A stretch of 64,000 nt of DNA, from contig NZ_JABMKX010000009.1 in NCBI RefSeq assembly GCF_013204885.1, positions 62,001-126,000 on the forward strand. The letters run 5' to 3'. Origin of the DNA: Paenibacillus tritici. Its GTDB lineage: Bacteria > Bacillota > Bacilli > Paenibacillales > Paenibacillaceae. Made by a program: the position numbers and the translations under genes. Below the pieces are notes generated by a model that saw only the letters and a list, made by a program, of their open reading frames with translations, made no database searches and was not told where the DNA came from. The number at the start of each line of letters is the position of its first letter. The stretch's first letter is position 1. Of this stretch, positions 17,416 through 26,705 are shown in pieces.

Positions 17416-19072
17416 ATTCCGGGTGCTGAAGCTGCTGGACCGGGTGCAGTGGATCTTTAAGAGGCTTGGAGCCGATTACGCCGTCATGCGGCGCATTCTT
17501 CAGGTTAAGCTTACGATGGACGGCAGACGGACCCCCACCCTGTTCTCCGGGGCACAGAATTCCAAGCTGAATATAGAGGGCTCCTCGTTTAAGGTGCAGT
17601 GGCTGTATCTGCTGCTGGGGCTAATGCTGCTCGTCTTTGTTGCGCCCAGGGACCATCATATCCTGATGATGAGCCTGCTGTTCAGTATAGTGATGTTTCT
17701 GATTACAACAACGCTGATTTCTGACTTCTCGACAGTTATGCTGGATCTGCGGGATAAGAACATCCTCTTCTCCAAGCCGGTGGACCGCCGCACGCTGAAT
17801 ATGGCCAAGAGCATACATATCCTGATCTACCTGCTGACGTTAACACTAACCTTCACCGGTCCATCGCTGCTGTTCTCTCTATTCCGGCACGGGCCGATGT
17901 TCTTCTTCCTGTACGGGGCAGAGATTATTCTGATGGACGGCTTCATTCTGGTGTTCACCGCGCTGGTCTATCTGCTGATCCTGAGGTTCTTCGACGGGGA
18001 AAAACTGAAGGACATCATCAACTATGTACAGATCATTCTCTCGGTGGTTGTAACTGTGGGTGCCCAGCTTGTCAGCCGGCTGTTCAATATCTCAGAGCTG
18101 GGCCTTGAGTTCACCCCTGCCTGGTGGCATTACCTGCTGCCTCCCGTCTGGTTCGGGGCGCCGTTCGAGCTGCTCATGGGCGGAACAAGGAGCCAGTCTC
18201 TAACCATTCTGGCCGCTCTGTCCGTGGTTGTTCCGCTCGTGCTGTTCACCGCCTATATCCGGCTGATGCCGCTGTTTGAACGCAGTCTCCAGAAGCTGGC
18301 TGAGCAGGGGGCGGCGGGCCGGGACAGCGGGCGGCTTCCACGCCTGTTGTCGGAGCTCGTGTGCCGGAACAGGGTAGAGGCCATGTTCTTCCGCTTCACC
18401 TGGTCCATGATGAAGCATGAACGTGAATTCAAGCTGCGGGTATATCCGACCGTTGGCTTCGCGCTGATCTTTCCTTATATCTTTATTTTCAATCAGGTGT
18501 GGAGCGGGGATCTGGCAAGCATTAGAGGGTCCAAGTCCTTTCTGTTTATCTATTACTGTGCACTCCTGATGATGACTGCGGTACAAATGGTCCGTTACTC
18601 TGCCAGCTACAAGGGCGCATGGATCTACCGGGCAATCCCTTTGCAGGGAACGGCCATGGTGCACCGGGGAATGCTCAAGGCCATGGTAATGAAGCTGCTG
18701 CTTCCGCTTCTTGCCCTGGAAGCAGCCGTGTTCGTCCTGCTGTTAGGCTCCTGGATTATTGCAGATATGGCCGTGGTTGTGCTTGCGCTGATGCTATATT
18801 CCGTTATTTGCTTCCTCACGTTCCCCAAAGCGCTGCCGTTCTCCGAGAAGTATGAAGCATCGCAGCGTAAGGAGTTTACCGGCAGTGCTTTTGTCCAGCT
18901 GTTCATTCTGGCCGGGCTGGCCGGAGTACATTATGTATTCACCTTAATTCCAGCGGGAATATACATCTATCTGGTAATTCTGGCAGCTGCAAATGTCTGG
19001 GTCTGGCGCCGGGCCTTCCTGCCGGACCCTTCGCAGAGCGGCGGACTTCCAACCCTCCGCGCCGGGGGCTGA
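17408..19072 (+). CDS. ABC-2-type exporter permease subunit
   Basis: 554 residues with about 12 hydrophobic segments in two halves separated by a soluble loop (about 300-350, with the Leu/Arg-rich stretch SLQKLAEQGAAGRDSGRLPR). It has no ATPase motifs. It partners with the ATPase encoded immediately upstream. ATG at 17408 has GGGGGG seven bases upstream and overlaps the ATPase stop; a TTG at 17390 in the same frame lacks a site. The family resembles large ABC exporter permeases of Bacillales with no defined substrate. Confidence 0.8.
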   Translation: MNEFRVLKLLDRVQWIFKRLGADYAVMRRILQVKLTMDGRRTPTLFSGAQNSKLNIEGSSFKVQWLYLLLGLMLLVFVAPRDHHILMMSLLFSIVMFLITTTLISDFSTVMLDLRDKNILFSKPVDRRTLNMAKSIHILIYLLTLTLTFTGPSLLFSLFRHGPMFFFLYGAEIILMDGFILVFTALVYLLILRFFDGEKLKDIINYVQIILSVVVTVGAQLVSRLFNISELGLEFTPAWWHYLLPPVWFGAPFELLMGGTRSQSLTILAALSVVVPLVLFTAYIRLMPLFERSLQKLAEQGAAGRDSGRLPRLLSELVCRNRVEAMFFRFTWSMMKHEREFKLRVYPTVGFALIFPYIFIFNQVWSGDLASIRGSKSFLFIYYCALLMMTAVQMVRYSASYKGAWIYRAIPLQGTAMVHRGMLKAMVMKLLLPLLALEAAVFVLLLGSWIIADMAVVVLALMLYSVICFLTFPKALPFSEKYEASQRKEFTGSAFVQLFILAGLAGVHYVFTLIPAGIYIYLVILAAANVWVWRRAFLPDPSQSGGLPTLRAGG

Positions 19073-19297
19073 GGCCAAATATGGACATTTTTTGCCGACA
19101 TTAAAAAAAGGGTCTAAGTTCCAGTATTTACTTAGACACTCTGCCGAATACAAGGTAGAATACAGCTAAAGTTAGTTTTCAGGGAATGCCAAAACTCTTT
19201 ATATACTCTTCCATTTATCCGCCATTCGTATATTGATGAATACCTTGAGATAGACGCTGAAACGACGCTGATACTATAACCGGTGAAGAGGTCAACT

Positions 19298-21307
19298 ATG
19301 GATCAAATGGGAATCCACTATAATATCTGGATTGTTTTACTATCTTTCGCACTTGCTGCCGCAGCAGCGTACTCCGCGCTTAATCTGATTTCGCAGGTTT
19401 CCCATTCCGCGGGCCGGATCAGGCGTCTTTGGCTGCTGTCGGGTGCCAGTGTGCTTGGCAGCGGGATCTGGGCCATGCATTTTGTCGGCATTATGGCCAG
19501 CCGCCTGCCGTTCAAGGTCAGTTATCATCCGGCTATGGCTGTTCTGTCCCTGCTAATTATTATGATCTCCTGTTATACAGCGTTTCATATAGCGGCGGCC
19601 CCCCGCCAGAGAAGCTGGCGGTTCCTTGCGGGCGGCACCATACTGGGCGGCGGTATATCGTTAATGCACTATGCCGGAATGTCCTCCATGGAGATGAATG
19701 CGCAGGTTCATTATAAGTTCGCGGATCAGGCCGTATCGGTGTTGATTGCGCTGGTCGCCTCCTATATCGGAGTATTTATGTTCCGCAGATTCAAGGATTA
19801 CGCAGGGTTTAGCCGCTGGAAGCTGTATTCGGCAATGTTCATCGCCTTGGCGGTTACCGGAATGCACTATTCTAGCCTGAGAACAAGCGGCCTGCATTAC
19901 TACAGCTGGCAGTCTACTGCACCTATGCTGATGGAGACGGATGTGGTTCTCCTGACCGGCATCTCGCTGGTTACCCTGTTTGTGCTGGCGATCTCCGGCG
20001 GCGCTGTTTTCCTGGACAGGGATGTACTGGAGCGCATGGCTTATCATGATCCGCTCACTGAGCTGCCGAACCGTCATGGTCTGGAGCGTTATTTCAAGGA
20101 TGATTTCTTCGGCGGTATCTCGGGCGCCGTGTTTTTTGTCGATCTGGACCGCTTCAAATCCATCAATGATACGCTGGGTCATGATATTGGTGATTTACTG
20201 CTGCGCGAGGTATCGGCCAGGCTGACCTGCTGCGTTGGCGGGATAGGCAAGGTCTTCCGGCTTGGCGGCGATGAATTCCTGATTGCCCTGCCCGATTGCA
20301 GCATCGGGGCGGCGGAGGAAGTGGCACAGCATATCCTGCAGGAGCTTAAGAAGTCCTACAGCATTGAAGGTAATGAACTATACGTGACCGCGAGTGTGGG
20401 AATCAGTATGACCCCGGCGCACGGGACAGACCGTTCGGCTCTGATGAAGGCTGCCGATACAGCGCTCTACACTTCCAAGGATTCGGGCAAGAATAAGTTC
20501 AGTGTGTTCGATCTGGAGATGAACCGTCATCAGGTACGGCGGATGTCGCTGGAGAAGGACCTTCGTAAGGCGCTGGCCCGCTCGGAGTTCATGGTGGTCT
20601 ACCAGCCGAAGTGGGATTCCCTGCTGAATGTAACCGTGGGTCTTGAAGCGCTGCTGCGCTGGAGACATCCGGAGCACGGCATTATCTCACCCGCTGAGTT
20701 CATTCCGATTGCCGAGGAGACCGGCCTGATTGTCCCTATTACCTACTGGATGCTGCATGAGGTCTGCGGACAGAATATGCTCTGGCATAAGGCGAAGGTG
20801 GCCAGTGTAGCGGTCTCGATCAATATGTCAGCACGGATGTTTGAAGGCGGGAGCCTGTATGAGGTAGTGGAAGAGGCCCTGATGCGTTCCGGTCTTGCGG
20901 CGCATTTCCTTGAACTGGAGATTACCGAGTCTATTGCGATGAACAACATGGAGGAGACAGTTGCCCAGCTCTCCAAGCTGCGGAATCTGGGGGTGAGGGT
21001 CTCGCTGGATGACTTCGGAACCGGTTTCTCTTCGCTGGGTAACCTGGACGAGATTCCCGTCAATACTCTGAAGATTGATCAGGTATTCATCCGCAAGAGC
21101 AAGATGCATTCCAAGAAGGCGATTATCAGTAACATCATTGCCATTGCCAGCAATCTCAACATGGAGGTCGTGGCCGAGGGCGTAGAGACCACTGAGCAGA
21201 TTGAGCTGCTGCAGTCGCTGGGCTGCCGGGTGATGCAGGGCTTCTACTATGGACGACCCATGCCGGTGAACGAACTAGGCCAATGGTTTATTGAGAATAC
21301 CGCTTGA
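19298..21307 (+). CDS. MHYT-GGDEF-EAL membrane protein
   Basis: 669 residues. The N-terminal seven-helix MHYT sensor has its repeats at AMHFVGIMA, LMHYAGMSSM and GMHYSSLRTS; MHYT domains are thought to bind a metal and sense a gas or redox signal. Then GGDEF with RLGGDEF (about 324) and EAL with GLEALLRW (about 449), EITESIA, DDFGTGFSSLGNL and TLKIDQVF. Both c-di-GMP domains keep their catalytic residues. AGAGG lies seven bases before ATG 19298; a GTG at 19283 is less likely. It is followed by a strong hairpin and appears monocistronic. Confidence 0.9.
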   Translation: MDQMGIHYNIWIVLLSFALAAAAAYSALNLISQVSHSAGRIRRLWLLSGASVLGSGIWAMHFVGIMASRLPFKVSYHPAMAVLSLLIIMISCYTAFHIAAAPRQRSWRFLAGGTILGGGISLMHYAGMSSMEMNAQVHYKFADQAVSVLIALVASYIGVFMFRRFKDYAGFSRWKLYSAMFIALAVTGMHYSSLRTSGLHYYSWQSTAPMLMETDVVLLTGISLVTLFVLAISGGAVFLDRDVLERMAYHDPLTELPNRHGLERYFKDDFFGGISGAVFFVDLDRFKSINDTLGHDIGDLLLREVSARLTCCVGGIGKVFRLGGDEFLIALPDCSIGAAEEVAQHILQELKKSYSIEGNELYVTASVGISMTPAHGTDRSALMKAADTALYTSKDSGKNKFSVFDLEMNRHQVRRMSLEKDLRKALARSEFMVVYQPKWDSLLNVTVGLEALLRWRHPEHGIISPAEFIPIAEETGLIVPITYWMLHEVCGQNMLWHKAKVASVAVSINMSARMFEGGSLYEVVEEALMRSGLAAHFLELEITESIAMNNMEETVAQLSKLRNLGVRVSLDDFGTGFSSLGNLDEIPVNTLKIDQVFIRKSKMHSKKAIISNIIAIASNLNMEVVAEGVETTEQIELLQSLGCRVMQGFYYGRPMPVNELGQWFIENTA

Positions 21308-21333
21308 TTGGGCTGACGGTTAAAATGTTATAT

Positions 21334-21373
21334 AGCAGCGATTCTCCGCCTTACCCGGAGAATCGCTGCTTTG
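21334..21373 (+). terminator. Terminator after the MHYT gene
   Basis: A perfect 15-bp stem (AGCAGCGATTCTCCG with CGGAGAATCGCTGCT) and loop CCTTACC, followed by TTGCGTT. Confidence 0.7.
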
Positions 21374-21671
21374 CGTTAGTGGTCATACGCAGCTTGTTTC
21401 ATGAGGTTAGACTTGGCCGATATGCTATAGCACTTTGTACATTAGATTTTTGTGAAAAAGGTGTTTTGGGGCATCTATCCCGAAATCAATTGTATCAAAT
21501 ACAATAAAATGAATTTTAGCGGGTTAGAGCCAAATCTGCTGCATAAAGTGCAATCAGTGAGGTGTTGTCCCTCCTCTTTCCATGCCCCTCCGTACCCATC
21601 CGTACTATCCGCCAAAAAAATTAAGGTTTCAGCATCAGCTCAAGCGCTGAACTTGACCACACAATAAATAC

Positions 21672-21715
21672 AAGGCTGTCCCAAGCAGTCATTTCATGAC
21701 TTCTGGGACAGCCTT
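21672..21715. repeat. Long hairpin in gene-free region
   Basis: AAGGCTGTCCCA pairs with TGGGACAGCCTT, and an inner stem AGTCAT/ATGACT surrounds TTC. There is no T tract on either side. It could be a relic of an insertion-sequence end or an orphan terminator. It lies in the 828-bp gap 21308-22135, in which I see no gene. Confidence 0.5.
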
Positions 21716-21857
21716 GGAACAGCATCATCATTAACGTACTCTGGCTGATCGGCGCTCCAGCCTATTGGATCATCCTATCTAAAATAGTGAGAACTAGAGT
21801 AACCCATCGCAAGAGGGCGTGCCGTGCCCTGATGAAGGGGCACATCATATGCTTAAA

Positions 21858-21983
21858 TGTACTTTGTACAACTAAATCGCCGGATGTATCGCCGAATACC
21901 CGTTTACCTGTATTTCGTGCAATTAAACTGCCATCAGTATGTGGTTCTCGCCCATTTGGGCAAATTTAGTTGTACAGACTACA
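21858..21983. repeat. Inverted-repeat element (MITE-like)
   Basis: TGTACTTTGTACAACTAAAT (21858-21877) and the reverse complement of ATTTAGTTGTACAGACTACA (21964-21983) match at 17 of 20 positions. Related direct units lie inside (TGTATTTCGTGCAATTAAAC near 21911) and just outside (TGTACAGAATACAACTATC near 22022). There is no open frame of note. Confidence 0.5.
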
Positions 21984-22135
21984 GCTAGAAGAGGAAAGAC
22001 TACCTTTTCACTGTTTTTAAATGTACAGAATACAACTATCCCTGAATGTTCGCTTCGAAAGCTACCTCATACATTACCAAAATACATTCCCAAATTTATG
22101 GAATGAATTCACTTCTTTAACTCTGATGCTCCAGC

Positions 22136-23830
22136 CTAGATCTTGAAGTTCTCCACCAATACCTGCAATTTCTCTGCGAGTGAGGAGAGGAAAGTGGCGG
22201 AAGACTCGACTTCCTGCATGGCAGCAAGCTGTTCCTGAGACGAGGCGGACAAGGTCTCCGCGCCTTCGGCTGTCTGATTGGAGACGGCGACGATCTTCTG
22301 GATCGCGGTGACCAGCCCGTCGGAGATCAGGGCTAGCTCACGGACCGTGGATGAAATCTGCTGGCTCTGGGCAGACATCTCAGAGACTGAGCTCTCGATC
22401 TCGGAGAAGGAGTGCCCGGCGGCTATAATCATCTCCTTGCCGTGATGCATTTCTTCCGTGGACCGATGCATGGTCTCTCCGGCCTTGTCCATCTGATGGA
22501 CAATCAGGCTGACCAGCTCTCCGATCTGGCGGGCAGACCCGGCAGACCGTTCGGCCAGCTTACGTACAGAGCCTGCCACAACTGCGAATCCGCGGCCCTC
22601 TTCTCCGGCCCGCGCAGCTTCAATCGCTGCATTGAGGGATAGCAGATTCGTCTCTTCGGCAATACTGGCTATTGTGCCTACAATATTCTCAATCTCTTTG
22701 GAATGGCTGCCCAGCGACTCAATGATCCCGGAAAGATCCGAGATGCTTCCGCTCACAATCCCCATCTGAGAGGTGGTGGAATCCATAGATTCACGGCCCA
22801 TCCGGGCTTTCTGGGAGTTAAGGGCAGCCTGATTCATCGCACTGTCCGCATTGCCCGCTATTTCGGTAATGAATTGCGACATGTCCTGGACCGCCTTGTA
22901 GCTGCCTTCAAGGTTCTGGAGCTGGGTGTGTGCCCCGTCGGCCAATTCGAGGGTGACATTGACGCTGTGTTCTCCGGCCCGGTTAGTCTCCTGGGCGCTG
23001 GCAGACAGCTCCTGGGAAGAGGAGGCCACCAGCATCGAGGTATCATTGACCTGTGTGATCAGGTTCCGCAGATTCAGTGTCATCGCATTGAAGTCACGGG
23101 CCAGCTTGCCGATCTCGTCTTTGCCCGTGTAGAGCATCGGCTCCTGGGTAAGATCCCCTCTAGCCACTGTATTGACGGAGGCGGACAGCTTGGTGAGCGG
23201 GCTTACCATACGGCGGATCAGCAGATAGGCTGCGAGAATCGCAAGGATCAGAATCGAGCTGCCGACCATGAAGGGCTGGGTGATAATATCCATCGTCCGG
23301 GTCTGAATTAACGGACCGTCGAAGTTAATGGCCATTAGAGCAATGATTGGTTTGGTAGGGTCATGGTCCTGGTAGATGGGGCCGTAGCCGGTTTTGAGCG
23401 AGGTACCTTGATAGGTATACACCTTGGAGTATGTAGAATGCTGCATGGTGGTAATCATATCTTTATCTTCATCTGAGAAGTAGAAGGGATCTCCCGCTTT
23501 GTAGCCTCTTTCTTTGAAGTTTGTATCAGCAGCGAGGATGATGCCGTCCAGTGACAAGATGAACGCTTCTTTGAAAATAGGCTTGTGATCACTGATCCAT
23601 CCTATGCGGTCTTCAATAGCATCTAGCTTGCTCGTATCCCCTGCAGCCAGAGCAGTGATGTCGGCAGGATCGATAAGGCCGGTGGTTATATTGGCACAGC
23701 CTACCAATTCAATGCCTGCAGCTTCATCAATCTGCTTGTAAGCAGCGTTGTACCCGAAGAAGCCTATGGATGATCCAACCAGAAGCAACACAATCAGCAT
23801 CATCCAAGTTAATTTTGTTGCCAATTTCAT
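22136..23830 (-). CDS. Methyl-accepting chemotaxis protein
   Basis: 564 residues: a membrane helix (about 5-25), an extracellular sensor of single-Cache size (about 28-185), a second helix (about 188-208), HAMP (about 208-262) and a cytoplasmic signalling coiled coil to the end. The hairpin tip reads [30 protein letters not shown]; the usual EVR is SVR here, so a normally conserved Glu is Ser. ATG at 23830 is preferred over a GTG 12 bases upstream that sits too close to its AGGG. The ligand is unknown. It acts at the membrane with CheA/CheW, which are not encoded in this window. Confidence 0.88.
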   Translation of the reverse strand: MKLATKLTWMMLIVLLLVGSSIGFFGYNAAYKQIDEAAGIELVGCANITTGLIDPADITALAAGDTSKLDAIEDRIGWISDHKPIFKEAFILSLDGIILAADTNFKERGYKAGDPFYFSDEDKDMITTMQHSTYSKVYTYQGTSLKTGYGPIYQDHDPTKPIIALMAINFDGPLIQTRTMDIITQPFMVGSSILILAILAAYLLIRRMVSPLTKLSASVNTVARGDLTQEPMLYTGKDEIGKLARDFNAMTLNLRNLITQVNDTSMLVASSSQELSASAQETNRAGEHSVNVTLELADGAHTQLQNLEGSYKAVQDMSQFITEIAGNADSAMNQAALNSQKARMGRESMDSTTSQMGIVSGSISDLSGIIESLGSHSKEIENIVGTIASIAEETNLLSLNAAIEAARAGEEGRGFAVVAGSVRKLAERSAGSARQIGELVSLIVHQMDKAGETMHRSTEEMHHGKEMIIAAGHSFSEIESSVSEMSAQSQQISSTVRELALISDGLVTAIQKIVAVSNQTAEGAETLSASSQEQLAAMQEVESSATFLSSLAEKLQVLVENFKI

Positions 23831-24034
23831 AACAAGTATCACCAGCCCTGATTCTAAGATATTAAGTGAGTTTTAGTTATCACTGCTACGATTATAGCGC
23901 ATCGGCTGCTATTTAAGCAGGCGACAGATAAGAGATTTTGTGTCGGAAAAGGATGAATTATATATATAAATCTGTATGTCTAGCCAGTAAAATGGTACGC
24001 TTGAAGCAGAACGAACGGACTGGGAGTGGAAGGG

Positions 24035-24466
24035 ATGTCGCAAGAAATCAATCCGTTGATCGAACGTGTGGGATTATCCATGTGGAAGGTACAGCGCAAA
24101 ATCATGTCACAGATGTCTTTGCATAAGGAATTGGGGTTAACTGTACCGCAATTCGGACTGCTGCATATGATCGCGCAGGAGAAGCAGGCGCGGGTGGTTC
24201 ATCTGGCCGACAAGATGGAGGTGAAATCCAGTGCAGTCACGGTCATGCTGGACCGTCTGGAGCTGTTGGGGCTGATCGCCCGTGTTCCTGACGAGAATGA
24301 CCGCAGGGCTGTCATTGTAACGATCACCGATAAAGGGCAAGGGGTTCTGGAAGAAGCACAGCGCCGCTCGCTGCTGCTGCTGGAGGAGCATCTATCCATC
24401 CTTGAGCCGGAGGAGCTGGAGAACTTCGCCCATTACTATCTGCTGCTGGAGAAGCAGGAACGGTAA
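24035..24466 (+). CDS. MarR-family transcriptional regulator (first)
   Basis: 143 residues with the winged-helix core of MarR: recognition helix KMEVKSSAVTVMLDRLELLGLI (about 62-83) and the wing DENDRRAVIVTITDKGQ with the conserved DxRxxxxxLT-like pattern. It probably binds DNA as a dimer. ATG at 24035 has GGGAG eight bases upstream; a GTG at 24026 in frame overlaps that site. The neighbours are a chemoreceptor (divergent) and an LtaS-like gene (convergent), so the target is not evident. Confidence 0.85.
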   Translation: MSQEINPLIERVGLSMWKVQRKIMSQMSLHKELGLTVPQFGLLHMIAQEKQARVVHLADKMEVKSSAVTVMLDRLELLGLIARVPDENDRRAVIVTITDKGQGVLEEAQRRSLLLLEEHLSILEPEELENFAHYYLLLEKQER

Positions 24467-24503
24467 CTTAGCACACCAAAACCGGCAGCCTGTCTAAAAT
24501 AAC

Positions 24504-24546
24504 AATAAGCCAGCCCCCTCATCACAGCGGGGCTGGCTTATTTCTG
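24504..24546. terminator. Bidirectional terminator
   Basis: A perfect 14-bp stem AATAAGCCAGCCCC/GGGGCTGGCTTATT between two convergent genes, with T-rich sequence beyond both ends (TTTCTG on plus, GTTATTTT on minus). Confidence 0.85.
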
Positions 24547-24563
24547 TATCCTTCCTTGACGAA

Positions 24564-26426
24564 CTATTCGCCGGCTGGCACTTTGTCCGGGAGCTGGGTA
24601 ACATAGCTGTCCGACAACTGGCGCAGCCGCAGAGCACGGCTATATTCATCCTCGGTACCGGCAGGAGCTGTGCCTCCGGCAGCAAGCGGATATTGTGTAT
24701 TATCCTCGAAGCTGTTCCCCGGAATCAGCAGTGCAGAGCTTGAGATGAACGAGCCGGTAGGCAGGTAATACCGCTGCGGCAGCAGATTGTAGGACTGGCT
24801 GAGCAGATCCTGGCCGAAATGAATGTTGTTATCCATGGATACCCCCAGCAGGCTGGCCGCCGTAGGCATAATATCCACTTCTCCGCCTACTTGCTCAAGC
24901 TTCTGCGGAGCCAGTCCTTCGCCATGAATGAGCAGCGGGATATTGAGCATATCTGCGTAGCTATATTCATGGCCGTAGATTTCCTTCATTAGTTCCTTGT
25001 CGTCATTATCAAGCGAATAGATGGGCAGTCCCATATGGTCGCCATAGACCATAATCAGGCTGTCCTCCCATAATCCGTCCGCCTTCAGCTCATCCACGAA
25101 TTGTCCGAAGGCATAATCCGCGTAGTTCTGTGAGCGGACATAATCTCCGACAAAGGTGCCTTCATACCGTTCAGGAAGCTTCATCTTATGCTTCTCTGCA
25201 GGAATAGTGAACGGGTGATGCGCAGACATGGAGATGACCTGGGCATAGAACGGCTTGCCGGCCTCGTTCATTTCCTTCAGCTTCTCCGAGGATTTGCGGT
25301 AGAGCACTTCATCGGAAGCACCGAAGAAGAAGGCATCCTCGTCTCCGAAGAATTTGTGGTCATAATAATTCTCCCAGCCCAGTGCTTTGTACAGCTCACC
25401 GCGGTTCCAGAATTCCACCACATTGGTATGGAACGTGGCTGTCTGGTATCCGCTGTCCTGCAGCAGACGGGGCAGACTTGGCAGCTTCTTATCAACATAC
25501 GACATGGTAGCTGCACCCTGCGGAGGGATATAGTAAGACGAGTTGACCACGAATTCGGCGTCAGAGGTATTGCCCTGGCCGACCATCTGATAGAAGTTCG
25601 TGAAGTACAGGCTTTTCTCCATCAGGCGGTTCAGGTTAGGGGTAACCTCCTGGCCGTCTACCTTGAGACCGAGCAGGAAGCTCTGGAACGACTCCAGCTG
25701 AATCATAATCAGATTCTTGCCCTTCGCAGCACCTGCATAAGGCGAGACTGCCGAAGGGTCGATTCCCTTAAGCTGATTAATCGTGCTCTGTGTAATTTCA
25801 CTGGCCTGTACAAGCTCCGGTTTATCTTGAGCAAAAATCGTATATGCTTCATAATTAAGGATGCCCATCTCCTGGGCCTTCTTGATCTCATTCATGCTGG
25901 CCTTATTCGGAAGAATATTGAACAGGCACAGGCCGAGCGAGACCGCGAACAGCACGACATGCAGCATTCTGCCATTCGGACGGTTGATGGTAGCCTTCTT
26001 GTAGCTGCGTCCGTTCTTGTTAATGAAGAAGTAGAAGCCAAGCACGATAATATCGGTGAAGATCAGCAGATAATAAGGGTCCATCAAGGAGAATACGCTG
26101 TTGCTGACGGCAGTAACCTGGTTCACCTGCTCAGCAGCATGGTAAGTGACAATGACACCGTAGTATTTGAAGTACATAATGGCGGCAAAAAAGATTGCAG
26201 TAACCAGCAGGTTGACCGTCATATAATAGCCGAGCTTCCGCTTGGAGGCTAAACGCTCAATCAGGAAAAACAATGCCCAGACAAAAGGCAGTTCTGTTAA
26301 TACTGATTTCCAGAATTGCAGATCATCAAAGATAACGCCCCAGGCCAAGAGGCTTTTGAACAGAAAAAGAATGGAAAAGAACACAAATGGCTTAAGGAGC
26401 CATCGTTTCAAAGTTACGGATGACAC
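24564..26426 (-). CDS. LTA synthase-family sulfatase-like membrane enzyme
   Basis: 620 residues. Five membrane helices (about 12-185) are followed by a large extracellular sulfatase-fold domain. The catalytic Thr is in GQGNTSDAEF (about 284); metal-ligand regions are MIQLES, YGDHMGLP and FHTNVVEFWNRG. LtaS-type enzymes transfer glycerol phosphate from phosphatidylglycerol to build lipoteichoic acid or its primer. GTG at 26426 has AAGGCG upstream and is the likely start. Several paralogs usually exist in such genomes, so main synthase versus primase or stress paralog cannot be told. Confidence 0.9.
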   Translation of the reverse strand: MSSVTLKRWLLKPFVFFSILFLFKSLLAWGVIFDDLQFWKSVLTELPFVWALFFLIERLASKRKLGYYMTVNLLVTAIFFAAIMYFKYYGVIVTYHAAEQVNQVTAVSNSVFSLMDPYYLLIFTDIIVLGFYFFINKNGRSYKKATINRPNGRMLHVVLFAVSLGLCLFNILPNKASMNEIKKAQEMGILNYEAYTIFAQDKPELVQASEITQSTINQLKGIDPSAVSPYAGAAKGKNLIMIQLESFQSFLLGLKVDGQEVTPNLNRLMEKSLYFTNFYQMVGQGNTSDAEFVVNSSYYIPPQGAATMSYVDKKLPSLPRLLQDSGYQTATFHTNVVEFWNRGELYKALGWENYYDHKFFGDEDAFFFGASDEVLYRKSSEKLKEMNEAGKPFYAQVISMSAHHPFTIPAEKHKMKLPERYEGTFVGDYVRSQNYADYAFGQFVDELKADGLWEDSLIMVYGDHMGLPIYSLDNDDKELMKEIYGHEYSYADMLNIPLLIHGEGLAPQKLEQVGGEVDIMPTAASLLGVSMDNNIHFGQDLLSQSYNLLPQRYYLPTGSFISSSALLIPGNSFEDNTQYPLAAGGTAPAGTEDEYSRALRLRQLSDSYVTQLPDKVPAGE

Positions 26427-26705
26427 AGCTTCGCCTTCTTTCTAAAGGATGAACAGGTTTCCCGGCTGAAGGAAACAGCGGCATTGGACATAAGAATACC
26501 ATTATCAATAGAACTTATTATGCAGTGCCAGGGAAGGAATGTCAAAAATCAGAAACCGCCGTATAAGCTTTGGAGAGTGCGTAAAATCCGCTCTGAAGGA
26601 ACCTTACCGCGTGTAATTCCCTCAGACCGGTTAATATCGGAGTTAAAAGAAGAATATGAAGCTGAGGCAGTGGAATGAGCCGGAAATTATTGGAGGTGTG
26701 AACAG

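Noticed and set aside
19073-19297. Possible c-di-GMP riboswitch before the MHYT-GGDEF-EAL gene
   Set aside because: I looked for the GEMM core pattern and did not find it.
21304-21667. Short frames of 60-71 residues in the gap after the MHYT gene
   Set aside because: They cross the terminator hairpin and low-complexity sequence and show no family features.
26484-26678. 64-residue frame ending LKEEYEAEAVE before the helicase
   Set aside because: Composition is protein-like, but no start has a ribosome-binding site and I recognise no family; left open rather than annotated.
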